A stretch of 46,761 bases of DNA from Gammaproteobacteria bacterium (GCA_028817225.1 JAPPQC010000010.1:1-46761); one strand, 5' to 3'; positions 10,222 through 19,248 are shown, counted from the stretch's first letter. Program-made: numbers and translations. Notes: generated from the letters alone by a model not told the origin.

Positions 10222-12002
10222 TGGACGCAATCAGCGGCGGTGAGCCGCGGATTTCCGGGCGGCAGGCGGGCACTTTGTGCGGCCTGTTTGCCGAGCGCGT
10301 GCGGCTGTCGGGCGATGCCGTCGCCTACCGGCAGTTTGACGCGCTCACCGGAACATGGCGGCACTACACCTGGCGCGACATGGCGGCGCTGGCGGCGTCG
10401 CGGCGGCGCGTGCTGGCGCGCGAGGCGCTGCAAGCGGGCGAGCGCGTCGCCGTCATGCTGCCGAACGGCGTGGACTGGGTGGCGTTCGACCAGGCGCTGC
10501 TCGGCATGAGACTGATCAGCGTGCCGGCGTTCAGCCACGACAGCGCCGAGAATGTCGGCTACATTCTGGCCAATTCCGGCGCCAAGGTGCTGGTGGCGGA
10601 CCCGGTGCGTCTGGAGAGACTGCAATCCAAGCCGGAGATACTCGCGCCGCTGCAACGCATCATCGTAACCGGCGAACCGCGCCAGCCGCCGCCGCGCAAC
10701 GCGGTGGCGGTGCCCGCCGCCGGTGAGTTCACGCCGGGAGGAGATGGCGATTTGGATGATGTCGGCGCCGCGCCGCCCGTGCCGGGCGATGTGGCGACGA
10801 TTGTTTATACATCGGGCACGACCGGCCCGGCCAAGGGCGTTGTGCTGACGCACGGGAACCTGCTGGGCAATGTCGCCGCGACCAGCGACTTCGTTCACTA
10901 CATCGGTTCGGACAATTTGTTTCTGTCGTTTCTGCCGCTGTCGCATACATTCGAGCGAACCGTCGGCTACTACCTGAGCATGATGATAGGCGCGCAAGTG
11001 GCGTATGCGCGTTCCATTCAGCAGTTGAAAGAGGATTTGCTGACGCTCAGGCCGACTGTGCTGGTTTCAGTGCCGAGGATTTACGAGCAGGTGTACAACC
11101 GTTTGCAGGCCGCGCTGGAAGAGCGTCCGGCGTATCTGCGGCGGGTGTTTGACGCCGCCGTCGCCGTCGGCTGGCGGCGTTCGGGTTCTTCGCCGCTGGC
11201 GCTGCTGTGCCGGTTGCTGTGGCCGCTGTTTGATGCGCTGGTCGCGCGCGATTTCCGGCGCAATCTTGGCGGGCGTCTGCGTTACGCGCTGAGCGGCGGC
11301 GCCGCGCTGCCGCCTGACATCGGGCGCACGCTGACGGCGCTCGGCGTGCCGGTTTACCAGGGTTACGGCCTGACCGAGACCGGGCCGGTGGTTTCGGTCA
11401 ATTGGCCCGGCGGCCCCGCCGACAGCATCGGCGTGCCGATTGACGGCGTTGAGGTTCGCATCGGCGACAACAACGAACTGCTGACGCGCAGCCGCTATGT
11501 GATGCGCGAATACTGGGGCAACCCGGAGGCGACCGCGCACGCGCTGGACGGGGAAGGCTGGATGCACACCGGCGACCAGGCGCGCATGGACGAGGACGGG
11601 CGTCTTTACATCATCGGCAGGCTGAAGGAGATCATCGTGATGGCAAACGGCGAGAAGGCGCCGCCCGCCGACATGGAACACGCGCTGCTGGCCGACGCCT
11701 GGTTCGCGCAGGCGATGGTGCACGGCGAGGGCCGCCCTTTTCTGGTCGCGCTGCTGGTGCTGGCGGACGAGGTGATTGAGCGTTATCCGCAAGACACCGA
11801 GGGCCTGGAGGCCGAGGCGATGAAGCGCGTTCGCGCGAGATTGTCGGGTTCGGCGTCTTATGCGCGCGTGCGCCGCGTGGTTTTGCTGCGCGAACCGTGG
11901 ACGGTGGACAACGGCTTGCTGACGCCGACATTGAAACTGAAACGGCACCGCATTGCGGAGTGTTATGCGGAGGAGATTGAGGGGGCATATCGTGGTTATT
12001 GA
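10221..12002 (+). CDS. Long-chain fatty-acid--CoA ligase (AMP-forming)
   Basis: Activates fatty acids to acyl-CoA through an acyl-adenylate. It has 593 residues. The ATP/AMP motif is YTSGTTGPAKGV, the adenylate motif is YGLTETGP, the hinge region is GWMHTGDQARMDEDGRLYIIGRLKE, and the catalytic Lys near the C-terminus lies in LTPTLKLKRH. It belongs to the FadD15/AAS-like group of long-chain enzymes rather than to short-chain acetyl-CoA synthetases. The start ATG 10221 follows AAAGG directly. The frame is open back to 10143 with only a TTG and no family similarity. It is divergent from amgK. The gene stands alone, so its role (lipid uptake or membrane turnover) is not set by context. Confidence 0.93.
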   Translation: MDAISGGEPRISGRQAGTLCGLFAERVRLSGDAVAYRQFDALTGTWRHYTWRDMAALAASRRRVLAREALQAGERVAVMLPNGVDWVAFDQALLGMRLISVPAFSHDSAENVGYILANSGAKVLVADPVRLERLQSKPEILAPLQRIIVTGEPRQPPPRNAVAVPAAGEFTPGGDGDLDDVGAAPPVPGDVATIVYTSGTTGPAKGVVLTHGNLLGNVAATSDFVHYIGSDNLFLSFLPLSHTFERTVGYYLSMMIGAQVAYARSIQQLKEDLLTLRPTVLVSVPRIYEQVYNRLQAALEERPAYLRRVFDAAVAVGWRRSGSSPLALLCRLLWPLFDALVARDFRRNLGGRLRYALSGGAALPPDIGRTLTALGVPVYQGYGLTETGPVVSVNWPGGPADSIGVPIDGVEVRIGDNNELLTRSRYVMREYWGNPEATAHALDGEGWMHTGDQARMDEDGRLYIIGRLKEIIVMANGEKAPPADMEHALLADAWFAQAMVHGEGRPFLVALLVLADEVIERYPQDTEGLEAEAMKRVRARLSGSASYARVRRVVLLREPWTVDNGLLTPTLKLKRHRIAECYAEEIEGAYRGY

Positions 12003-12027
12003 GGCAGGCGCGGGGGCGTGGAATAAT

Positions 12028-12072
12028 CAATGCGGGAAGGCGGCGCATGTTATACTCCGCCCTCGCCGTTGA
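12028..12072. repeat. Dispersed 45-bp repeat, copy 1
   Basis: Begins CAATGCGGGAAGGCGG and shares about 80% of its bases with 20366-20411. This copy carries TATACT at 12051-12056, a possible -10 element just before the Calx-beta gene. Confidence 0.5.
12051..12056 (+). promoter_or_regulatory. Possible -10 element upstream of the Calx-beta gene
   Basis: TATACT matches the sigma-70 -10 consensus at five of six bases. The region 16-18 bases upstream has no good -35 box. It lies 44 bp before the candidate ATG at 12095 and upstream of the poly-C run, so the run would be inside the transcript. Confidence 0.35.
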
Positions 12073-12132
12073 ACACGGGCCGGGGTCTTCCGCCATGAAA
12101 GCCGTTTTGCATACTTTTGTTCATACCATATA

Positions 12133-12149
12133 CCCCCCCCCCCCCCCCC
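12133..12149 (+). repeat. Poly-C tract of 17 bases, candidate phase-variation switch
   Basis: An uninterrupted run of 17 C lies between an ATG at 12095 and the signal peptide of the Calx-beta protein. From that ATG the frame with 17 C is read as 21 residues and stops at TAA 12158-12160. With 15 or 18 C the same ATG reads straight into the 1,766-residue frame. This is the arrangement of a slipped-strand contingency locus. The exact length could be affected by sequencing error. Confidence 0.75.
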
Positions 12150-12165
12150 TGCTGACATAAGCCTG

Positions 12166-15100
12166 TTGCCGTCGCCGTCTTGCGCCGATTCTTCAGTCTG
12201 CCGGCGCCACAGGCGGCGGCGTGTGCGCCGCTGCGCGCGGCTGGCGCGATTGCTGCTGGCCGCGTTGTTTGTGTTGGCGCCGATGGCGTCTTACGCGCAA
12301 AGCCCGGTGACCCTTGAGATTACAGTGCCCGACTTCGGCTTCTTCCCGCCATCTGAGGGCAGCCCCGTCAACTTCACCGTGCGTTTTGACGAGAATGTTG
12401 CCACCACCGCTCCAGTGGAAGCGGATTGGGCCATTTCCTTTCCCGCCGCCTCGGAATCGGTGAATCCGGCTTCCGCCGCCGACTTCCCCTCCACCAACGG
12501 CACGGTCAGCATTCCCGCCGGAATGAAGTCGGTAACTCTTCCCATCACTTCCGTTGCCGACAATGTGAACGAGGCGACAGAGGAATTCATCGTTACCCTC
12601 GGCAATCCCCGCGGCGGCGGCGCAGGCGCCGCGCCGAGGCTGCACGCTACGCGCTTCTCGGCCAACAGCTTTATTGACCAGAGCGATCGTGCCCGAGTCG
12701 AATGGAATCGCATCGGGCCGGGCACGGTTACCGAGAAGAATTCCGCCAGGTTCAGGTTTCGGCTTGAACGCATCTTCCCCAGGGGCACAGGAATCAGCGG
12801 CGGGCCGATTTGCGTTTCATTCCAGACTTCGGTCGTTTCCCAGAGAACACCCCGGAACAACGCTGCCAGCGGCCCGGACATTGGCGGAATCACCGATTGC
12901 GACGGCAATCCCGTGAGTATTTCTAACGCAGACAGCAGGGCCGCCGGCGGTTTCCTGTTTCCGGCGGGGCGGCAAACCGCCGATTTGAGTATTCCCGTGC
13001 TCTTTGACGGTCTGGACGAGGTCGGGAATGAAGAATTGGTGGTGGAGATTACCGGCGTCACCAGGCGGGCCGGCACAGGCCTGGTATTTCCCCCCGGCAG
13101 GACGGCCAACCGCACCATTCGCGTGTTCATCGCCAATTTCAACAACGCTCACAACTTCGCCTTCACCACCCCGACCGCCGTCATCGGCGAAGGTGCGCCC
13201 GCCGCCATTTACACCGTTACCCGCACCGGCCCCGACATCAGCGACGGCTCCACGCTGACCATCACCTGGGCCTACGCCGCAGGCGACCCGGCCCCGGCTG
13301 CCAACGATTTCACGGGCGGCGCCGTTCCAGCCGGCGGCATGCTGGAATTCACCGGCTCGGACACCAGCAAGACCTTTTCAATCGCCGTTGCCGATGACAA
13401 TTTGAACGAGCCTGACGAGCGGTTCACACTTATCCTCAGCGTTGCGGATTTGGAAGCCGCCAACGCCGCAGGCGGCGCCACCGTGCCCGGCGCACACACC
13501 GTTGCCATCAACGACGACGACCCGATTGCCGTCACAGTTGCCGCCGACACCGCTGTCAGCGAGGGCGATGACGCCGTGGTCAATGTGAATCTCGGCGCGA
13601 TTCCGACCCGGGAGATTCGTATTGCATACAGCACCCAAATCACCGCCACCGCCGCCACCGATGATGTGGACGCCACGCTCAGCGGGGCGGGCGCGGATTT
13701 GGGAACCTTCACCGACTCCATCACCATCGCCGCCAACACCAACCCGCCGATTGGTTCGCTGACCATTCCGATTGTCAGCGACAATCTGAACGAAGCGGCG
13801 GAGACTTTCGTCGTCAATACACTGGCCGGCAGCATCACCGGCGCGTACAGCACGGCGACAGTGGCAAGCGGCGGCACGCAGACCTTCACGATTGCCGAAA
13901 GCGACCCGATGACATACAGCATCGTCCGCGCGGACGACAGCGGCGCGGTGAACGAGGGCCTTCGGGTTGATTTCATCGTCGCCCTGAGCGGCGCATCCAG
14001 CGGTTCGGCGGCGGACATTGAAGTGCCTTACAGCGTAACCGGCAGCGGCGCATACAATGTCGCCGCCGACGACCAGAGCGGCACGGCTGCCATCATGGCC
14101 GGCAGCACCGCCGCGATGATTACCCTCGCCCTGCCGCGCAGCGGCACGCTTGGCGACAGCGACCCCAACCAGACGCTGACCGTCACCCTCGGCGAAACAC
14201 CGACTGTGGGCGCCGGCGGCGGCAGCGTTGCCCGCGCCGCCGGCGCCGGCCAGAGCGCGCAGGCGGAGGTGAATTTTGTGGATGTCTCGCATATTTTCAG
14301 GCTGGGAAGCCCGGCCACCGGCATTGACGAGACCGACGCCGACACCGACACCATTTACACGATGACCCGCGCCGGCCCGGACATCATGAGCGGCAATGAC
14401 CTGCAAATTGCATGGGCGGTAACTGCGGGCACCGCCGTGGCCGCCGATTTCAGCGGTGGCGGTTTGCCGCGCGGCACGCTGACTTTCAGCGGCGGCAAAG
14501 ACACAGACACCTTTGCCATCGGCATTGCGGGCGACAACCTGAACGAATCCAGCGAGACCTTCACCATCCTCTTCAATGTGCACCCGTCCGCCGCCGCCGC
14601 CGTTGTTACCGAAGGCGGCGTCCTTGTGCCGAGCACGCACACCGTTGCGATTGCCGACGACGACCCGATTGCCGTCCGCGTTACCGCCACCAGCGCCGTC
14701 AGCGAGGGCGGCGATGCGGTGGTTAATGTGAACCTCGGCGCGATTCCGGGCAGAGACATCCGGATAACCTGGGCCGGCCAGGTTACCGCCACCGCCGCCA
14801 CCGGTGATGTGGACGCCGTTCTCTCCGGCGCGGGCGCGGATCTGGGAACCTTCACCGACTCCATCACCATCGCCGCCAACACCAACCCGCCGATTGGTTC
14901 GCTGGCTATTCCCATCGTCAGCGACAATCTGAATGAAGCGGCGGAGACTTTCGTTGTCAATACGCCGGCCAACAACATCACCGGCGCGCACGGCGCGGCT
15001 GCAGTGACAAGCGGCGGCGCGCAGACTTTCACGATTGCCGAGAGCGACCCGGTTACATACGGCATTGCCCGCGTTGGCGCCGGGCCGGTGGACGAAGCCG

Positions 15101-17466
15101 GGATGGTTGATTTCATCGTTGCCCTGAGCGGCGCTTCCTCCGGTTCGGTGGCGGACATTGAGGTGTCTTACAGCGTAACCGGCAGCGGCGATTACAATGT
15201 CGCCGCCGACGACCGAAGCGGCATGGTTGTCATCGCCGCCGGCACGACTGCCGCCGCCCTCACGCTTGCGCTGCCGCGCAGCGATTCGCTTGGCGACGAC
15301 GCCCCCGACCAGACGCTGACTGTTGCCCTCGGCGAACCGCCGAGCGTGGGCGCAGGCGCCGGCAGCGTTACCCGCGCCGCCGACGCCGCCGACCATCGCG
15401 CGCAGGTGGCGGTGAATTTCGTGGACGCCGACCGCGCCTTCAGCGTCTCCGTGGACAACGCCGCCGCCGACGAAGGCGACACCGTGGTCTTCACCGTTGC
15501 CCTCGCCGGAAACGCGCCCGGCCCGGCGGCGACCGTGGACTGGGCCATCGGTGGCGCCGGCATCACCACCGCCGACTACACCGTCAGCGGCGCCGACACC
15601 GACGGCGCCCTGAGTTTCAACGCCACCGGCAGCCAGACCATCCGCGTCGCCATCAACGACGACGTCCTGAGCGAGGCCGCCGAAACATTGACCTTCACAC
15701 TCAGCAACCCCGGCGGCGGCGGCGCCGGCATCACCGGCATCAGCCTTCCCGCCGCCGTTGCCGTAACCATCGGCGAGAGTGACCACCCGGTGACTTTGCA
15801 GATTACCGTGCCGCCTCGCGGCGTCTTTGGCTTCTTTGAGGGGGTGTCTAACAACAACAAATTCACGGTCAGTTTCCCCGAGAGAGTCGTTACCACCGCT
15901 CCGGTGGAAGTGGATTGGGCCTTTTCCTTTCCCCCTGTGACGACACAAGGTTCGGCGTCATCTGCCGATTTTTCCGCCACCAACGGCACGGCCAGCATTC
16001 CCGCCGGACAGCGCACGGTGGATATACCCCTCAACATCGTCAACGAAAATGTGAACGAGGCGGATGAATATTTCATCATTACCCTCAGCAACCCCCGTGG
16101 CGGCGGCGCAATTGCCGTGCCGGGTCTGCACGCCGGGTTGTTCTCGGTAACAGACTTCATTGGCGGCAACGATGGATCCCGCGTCCAATTCATTGAAAGC
16201 CAACAAAGCCAACGCGGCACGGTGGCCCGGAGGACGGTGAGCGAGGGCAGATATATTGAGTTTGAGGTTGAACACATTGTCCGTGGCGGATTACGGGGAA
16301 TCAGCGACGGAGCGATTTGCGCCGGATTTGATGTGAGCGTCTTTTCGCAGCAAACGCCCGCCAACACCGACAGAAGCGGTCCGGATATCGCCGGCGTCAC
16401 CGACTGCGACGGCGCGCCCGTCAGTATTTCGGACGCCCTCAGCCTGGCCTCCGGCGGCGTTCTGATTCCGGCGGGGCGGCAAACCGCCAGGTTCAGAATT
16501 CTCGCGCGCTTTGATGACCTGGACGAAGGCGGGAATGAAGAACTGGTTGTGGAGTTGACCGGCGCCACCCCGCGCGTGGGCGCGACCACGGTCAATCTCT
16601 ACTCCAATCAACCCCGCCGTGAAGCCCGGGCGAACATCGCCAATGTCTCCGCTGATCACATCATCGCCTTTACCAACCCGGTCACCGGCATCGGCGAGGG
16701 CGCGTCCGCCACCTACACGGTGCAACGCACCGGCCCCGCCATCGCCGACGGCTCCACGCTGACCATTACCTGGGCTTACGCCGCAGGCAATCCGGCCCCG
16801 GCTGCCGCCGATTTCATCGGCGGCGCCGTTCCGCCCGGCGGCACGCTGGAATTCACCGGTTCGGAAACCGACAAGACTTTTTCAATCAGCGTTGCGGACG
16901 ACAACCTGAACGAGGCTGACGAGCGCTTCACCCTCGCCCTCGGCATCGCCCCGGCCCACCGGGCCGCCGCCACCGCCGCCGGCGGCGCCATCGTGCCCCC
17001 CGATGCGCACGGCGTTACCATCACCGACAACGACCCGGTTACTTACAGCATCGCCCGCACGGACGGCGCCGAGCCGGTGAACGCGGGCGAGTCGGTTGAT
17101 TTCATCGTTGCCCTGAGCGGCGCATCCAGCGGCTCGGCGGCGGACATTGAGGTGCCTTACAGCGTAACCGGCAGCGGCGATTACAATGTCGCCGCAGGCG
17201 ACCGGAGCGGCGCCGTTGTCATCATGGCCGGCAGCACCACCGCCGCCCTCACGCTTGCCCTGCCGCGCAGCGGTTCGACCGGCGCCGGCGACCCCGAACA
17301 GACGCTGGCCGTTACCCTCGGCGAAACACCGACCGTGGGCGCCGGCGGCGGCAGCGTCACCCGCGCCGTTGCCGCCGCCGACTATCGCGTGCAGGTGCCG
17401 GTGAATACCCGGGTGGGCATGCCGGTGCGGATTCGCGTCTTCCTCGAAGGCGCCGTTATTCCCTGA
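12166..17466 (+). CDS. Giant Calx-beta repeat surface or secreted protein
   Basis: A Sec signal (RRCARLARLLLAALFVLAPM, cut expected after SYA) leads into about 1,720 residues of beta-sandwich repeats. Seven carry the Calx-beta signature (D/E)N(V/L)NE followed by an acidic residue and Phe, as in DNLNEADERF. About six more are degenerate, giving roughly 13 modules. Calx-beta domains bind calcium and are common in adhesins. Two super-repeats are visible: a 381-residue unit (DPIAV... to DPIAV...) and an N-terminal PVTLEITVP module that returns near 15787. There is no RTX nonapeptide, LPXTG, PEP-CTERM or autotransporter barrel, and the end is VRIRVFLEGAVIP. The start is open: TTG 12166 (longest frame, used here), GTG 12223 (tidiest signal peptide), or ATG 12095 if the poly-C run changes length. 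Confidence 0.85.
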   Translation: MPSPSCADSSVCRRHRRRRVRRCARLARLLLAALFVLAPMASYAQSPVTLEITVPDFGFFPPSEGSPVNFTVRFDENVATTAPVEADWAISFPAASESVNPASAADFPSTNGTVSIPAGMKSVTLPITSVADNVNEATEEFIVTLGNPRGGGAGAAPRLHATRFSANSFIDQSDRARVEWNRIGPGTVTEKNSARFRFRLERIFPRGTGISGGPICVSFQTSVVSQRTPRNNAASGPDIGGITDCDGNPVSISNADSRAAGGFLFPAGRQTADLSIPVLFDGLDEVGNEELVVEITGVTRRAGTGLVFPPGRTANRTIRVFIANFNNAHNFAFTTPTAVIGEGAPAAIYTVTRTGPDISDGSTLTITWAYAAGDPAPAANDFTGGAVPAGGMLEFTGSDTSKTFSIAVADDNLNEPDERFTLILSVADLEAANAAGGATVPGAHTVAINDDDPIAVTVAADTAVSEGDDAVVNVNLGAIPTREIRIAYSTQITATAATDDVDATLSGAGADLGTFTDSITIAANTNPPIGSLTIPIVSDNLNEAAETFVVNTLAGSITGAYSTATVASGGTQTFTIAESDPMTYSIVRADDSGAVNEGLRVDFIVALSGASSGSAADIEVPYSVTGSGAYNVAADDQSGTAAIMAGSTAAMITLALPRSGTLGDSDPNQTLTVTLGETPTVGAGGGSVARAAGAGQSAQAEVNFVDVSHIFRLGSPATGIDETDADTDTIYTMTRAGPDIMSGNDLQIAWAVTAGTAVAADFSGGGLPRGTLTFSGGKDTDTFAIGIAGDNLNESSETFTILFNVHPSAAAAVVTEGGVLVPSTHTVAIADDDPIAVRVTATSAVSEGGDAVVNVNLGAIPGRDIRITWAGQVTATAATGDVDAVLSGAGADLGTFTDSITIAANTNPPIGSLAIPIVSDNLNEAAETFVVNTPANNITGAHGAAAVTSGGAQTFTIAESDPVTYGIARVGAGPVDEAGMVDFIVALSGASSGSVADIEVSYSVTGSGDYNVAADDRSGMVVIAAGTTAAALTLALPRSDSLGDDAPDQTLTVALGEPPSVGAGAGSVTRAADAADHRAQVAVNFVDADRAFSVSVDNAAADEGDTVVFTVALAGNAPGPAATVDWAIGGAGITTADYTVSGADTDGALSFNATGSQTIRVAINDDVLSEAAETLTFTLSNPGGGGAGITGISLPAAVAVTIGESDHPVTLQITVPPRGVFGFFEGVSNNNKFTVSFPERVVTTAPVEVDWAFSFPPVTTQGSASSADFSATNGTASIPAGQRTVDIPLNIVNENVNEADEYFIITLSNPRGGGAIAVPGLHAGLFSVTDFIGGNDGSRVQFIESQQSQRGTVARRTVSEGRYIEFEVEHIVRGGLRGISDGAICAGFDVSVFSQQTPANTDRSGPDIAGVTDCDGAPVSISDALSLASGGVLIPAGRQTARFRILARFDDLDEGGNEELVVELTGATPRVGATTVNLYSNQPRREARANIANVSADHIIAFTNPVTGIGEGASATYTVQRTGPAIADGSTLTITWAYAAGNPAPAAADFIGGAVPPGGTLEFTGSETDKTFSISVADDNLNEADERFTLALGIAPAHRAAATAAGGAIVPPDAHGVTITDNDPVTYSIARTDGAEPVNAGESVDFIVALSGASSGSAADIEVPYSVTGSGDYNVAAGDRSGAVVIMAGSTTAALTLALPRSGSTGAGDPEQTLAVTLGETPTVGAGGGSVTRAVAAADYRVQVPVNTRVGMPVRIRVFLEGAVIP
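13691..13829. repeat. Long in-frame DNA repeat in the Calx-beta gene, copy 1
   Basis: Nearly identical to 14834-14972, 1,143 bp (381 codons) downstream. It codes for the SITIAANTNPPIGSL...DNLNEAAETFVV stretch. Such close repeats allow in-frame loss or gain of modules by recombination. Confidence 0.8.
14834..14972. repeat. Long in-frame DNA repeat in the Calx-beta gene, copy 2
   Basis: Partner of 13691-13829. The copies differ at only a few bases, mostly silent, which suggests recent duplication or gene conversion. Confidence 0.8.
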
Positions 17467-17580
17467 CCGGACGGCGGTTGTAGTCACCGGTATTGGCGTT
17501 GGCATTGCTGCCGGGGCAGGCGGCGGCCAATTCAGGAAAAACACGGGCGGGCGGGGCGTTCAGAAACCTTTGTCATGCTT

Positions 17581-17609
17581 TTCATTGGCCGTGTGATATG
17601 GTGTAGTAT
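17581..17609 (+). promoter_or_regulatory. Proposed promoter of precursor gene 1
   Basis: TTCATT (17581-17586), 17-base spacer, TAGTAT (17604-17609). The same pair and spacing occur before precursor genes 2 and 3. A conserved GGGCGTTCAGAAACCTTTG block lies just upstream in all three. The transcript would have a leader of about 75 bases. Confidence 0.5.
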
Positions 17610-17690
17610 GCTGGCGTTGCGGTTACGAGGCACCCCGCTGGGCAGCCGCAGTTGAATATCAACGATGATTTACTGTCGGGAGGCAGAAAA

Positions 17691-18278
17691 ATGGAAAAAC
17701 AACCAATGAAACAACCCTCTATGGAGGGGGGCAGGTCTCTTCAGACCAGGCCCGGCATCTCCATTCCCCTGAGCAATGAAATCGCAGCCGTCTTTATCGG
17801 GCAGGGGCTGACGCATCCGGACACAAAGCTGGAAGCACGCGCCGAGGCCGAGGGGAAACTGGCGCAATTTGAGAACTTCAAGGTGGTTTATGCACAAAAC
17901 ACCGCCGATGAAATGAATGTCGTCGTGCCGTATTTTCCGGAACTGGAGTGCGAGATGGAAAAAATAACCGAGCAGCAACTGGATGAAATCGCCGGCGGTG
18001 AAGTCGTCATCTTTGTCGGTTCTGTAGGGATCTTTTTTGCGAAAATTGGCGTTATGCTGGGCGTTGGCTCCCTGACAGTTGGCGTAAGTGCTGCAGCGAC
18101 AACAGGTTTAACAACTGTAACCACCGTCTTGGCGGGCGTGGCGGCTGTTGGCCTGATTGCCGGGAACGTCGCCCTTGGTGTGTCGGCTGTTGCCACCGGC
18201 GTCGGTGTGGGCATCGCCGCCGCAGTGGGCGCTTTTGACGGCGGCGGCAGCGGCGTCAGCGTCGGCCACGCCAGTTAA
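17691..18278 (+). CDS. Putative NHLP-leader RiPP precursor 1 with glycine-zipper core
   Basis: A 195-residue peptide in two parts. The leader (1-103) contains KVVYAQNTADEMNVVVP, close to the KVVENTADTxxLVLP signature of nitrile-hydratase-like leaders, and ends QQLDEIAGG, a double-glycine cleavage motif. The core (104-195) has no Cys and is rich in Gly, Ala, Val and Thr, with GxxxG-type zippers (GVAAVGLIAG, GVGVGIAAAVGAF), ending GVSVGHAS. Start ATG 17691 is seven bases after GGGAGG. An upstream in-frame codon at 17652 lacks one. This copy is the most diverged of three. The core could become a modified RiPP, a pore-forming bacteriocin or a membrane-inserting peptide. No maturase or exporter is nearby. 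The leader assignment is from motif memory. Confidence 0.75.
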   Translation: MEKQPMKQPSMEGGRSLQTRPGISIPLSNEIAAVFIGQGLTHPDTKLEARAEAEGKLAQFENFKVVYAQNTADEMNVVVPYFPELECEMEKITEQQLDEIAGGEVVIFVGSVGIFFAKIGVMLGVGSLTVGVSAAATTGLTTVTTVLAGVAAVGLIAGNVALGVSAVATGVGVGIAAAVGAFDGGGSGVSVGHAS

Positions 18279-18379
18279 GGGCATTACGGGCATTTTGCCG
18301 GCGGCGGCAATGTCAATGCCGGCTTCGCCGGCAAGGGTTGCCACCCGCTAACCGCAAGCACGCCAAAACAACCCCGCCC

Positions 18380-18414
18380 AAAGGCCGCGCTCCCGCCGGA
18401 AGCGCGGCCTTTTT
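18380..18414 (+). terminator. Intrinsic terminator of precursor gene 1
   Basis: Perfect 12-bp stem AAAGGCCGCGCT / AGCGCGGCCTTT with a nine-base loop, followed by T residues. The A-run on the other strand makes it potentially bidirectional. Confidence 0.93.
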
Positions 18415-18526
18415 ATTGCCTGCCGTTCGCCGGGCGCAGCGGGCTGGGAACGCCCGCACCGGCATTGGCGGGCAGAACCGCGAAAAACCAATGCGGGCGG
18501 GGCGTTCAGAAACCTTTGTCATGCTT

Positions 18527-18555
18527 TTCATTGGTCGGGCGATGTGGTGTAATAT
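18527..18555 (+). promoter_or_regulatory. Proposed promoter of precursor gene 2
   Basis: TTCATT (18527-18532), 17-base spacer, TAATAT (18550-18555), the best -10 of the three copies. Confidence 0.5.
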
Positions 18556-18619
18556 GATGGCGTTGCGGTTGCGAGGCCACCCCGCCGGGCAGCCGCAGTT
18601 GGATTAACGATAATTTGCT

Positions 18620-18650
18620 GCACAGGAGGCAGAGTGCACAGGAGGCAGAG
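18620..18650 (+). promoter_or_regulatory. Tandemly duplicated Shine-Dalgarno before precursor gene 2
   Basis: A 16-bp unit containing CACAGGAGGCAGAG occurs twice in a row (18620-18635 and 18636-18650). The second copy is correctly spaced for ATG 18652. The first could serve the in-frame GTG at 18634. Genes 1 and 3 have a single copy. Confidence 0.75.
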
Positions 18651-18651
18651 A

Positions 18652-19248
18652 ATGAACACACAATCAACGAACACCCCTCGTGGGGGGAGGGAGTCTCTTC
18701 AGACCAGGCCCGGCGTCTCCATCCCGCTGAGCAATGAAATTGCAGCCGTCATTATCGGGCAGGGGCTGACGCATCCGGACACAAAGCCGGAAGCACGCGC
18801 CGAGGCCGAGGGGAAACTGGCTCAATTTGACAAGTTCAAGGTGGTTTATAAACAAAACACCGCCGATGAAATGAATGTCGTCGTGCCGCACTTTCCGGAA
18901 CTGGAGCGCGAGTTGGAAAAAATAACCGAGAAGCAACTGGAGGAAATCGCCGGTGGTGAAATCGCCATCTCGCTCGGAGCTGTGGGACTCTTTTTTGCGA
19001 AAATCGGTGCCATGCTGGGCGCCGGCTCCGTGACGTCGGTTTTTATGGTTGGCGCTACCACAGCAGGTATGGTAACCTATGGTACGGTAACCGGCGTCAT
19101 GGCGGGCGTGGCGGCTGTTGGCCTGGTTGCCGGAACAATCACCGGTGTTGTCGCGGGTGCGGCCGCCGGCGTCGGCGTCGGCATCGCCGCCGCAGTGGGC
19201 GCTTTTGACAGCAGCAGCAGCACCGTCAACGTCGGCCACGCCAGTTAA
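18652..19248 (+). CDS. Putative NHLP-leader RiPP precursor 2 with glycine-zipper core
   Basis: A 198-residue paralogue of the flanking genes. The leader (1-102) has IPLSNEIAAVIIGQGLTHPD, VVYKQNTADEMNVVVP and KQLEEIAGG. The core of 96 residues runs from EIAISLGAVGLFFAKIG to TVNVGHAS and contains GLVAGTITGVVAGAAAG zippers. The start is ATG 18652 after the second AGGAGG; an in-frame GTG at 18634 is possible. From about 19093 to beyond the stop, the DNA is the same as in gene 3, while the middle of the core (about 19030-19092) is quite different. It has its own promoter and terminator, so it need not be expressed together with its neighbours. Confidence 0.75.
   Translation: MNTQSTNTPRGGRESLQTRPGVSIPLSNEIAAVIIGQGLTHPDTKPEARAEAEGKLAQFDKFKVVYKQNTADEMNVVVPHFPELERELEKITEKQLEEIAGGEIAISLGAVGLFFAKIGAMLGAGSVTSVFMVGATTAGMVTYGTVTGVMAGVAAVGLVAGTITGVVAGAAAGVGVGIAAAVGAFDSSSSTVNVGHAS

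Larger units (their letters stand above)
18279..18651. other. Intergenic region between precursors 1 and 2
   Basis: Holds the terminator of gene 1 (18380-18414), a stretch nearly identical to that between genes 2 and 3 (about 18412-18530), the promoter of gene 2 and a duplicated ribosome-binding site. No further gene is seen. Confidence 0.8.

Noticed and set aside
13378..15948. 856-codon open frame antisense to the Calx-beta gene
   Set aside because: It mirrors the repeats of the sense gene, is rich in Gly, Ala, Val and Arg with no domain, and such long antisense frames are common here because stops are rare in GC-rich codons.
12166..17466. RTX toxin or type I secreted adhesin
   Set aside because: No GGxGxDxxx nonapeptides and a clear Sec signal peptide; the repeats fit Calx-beta instead.
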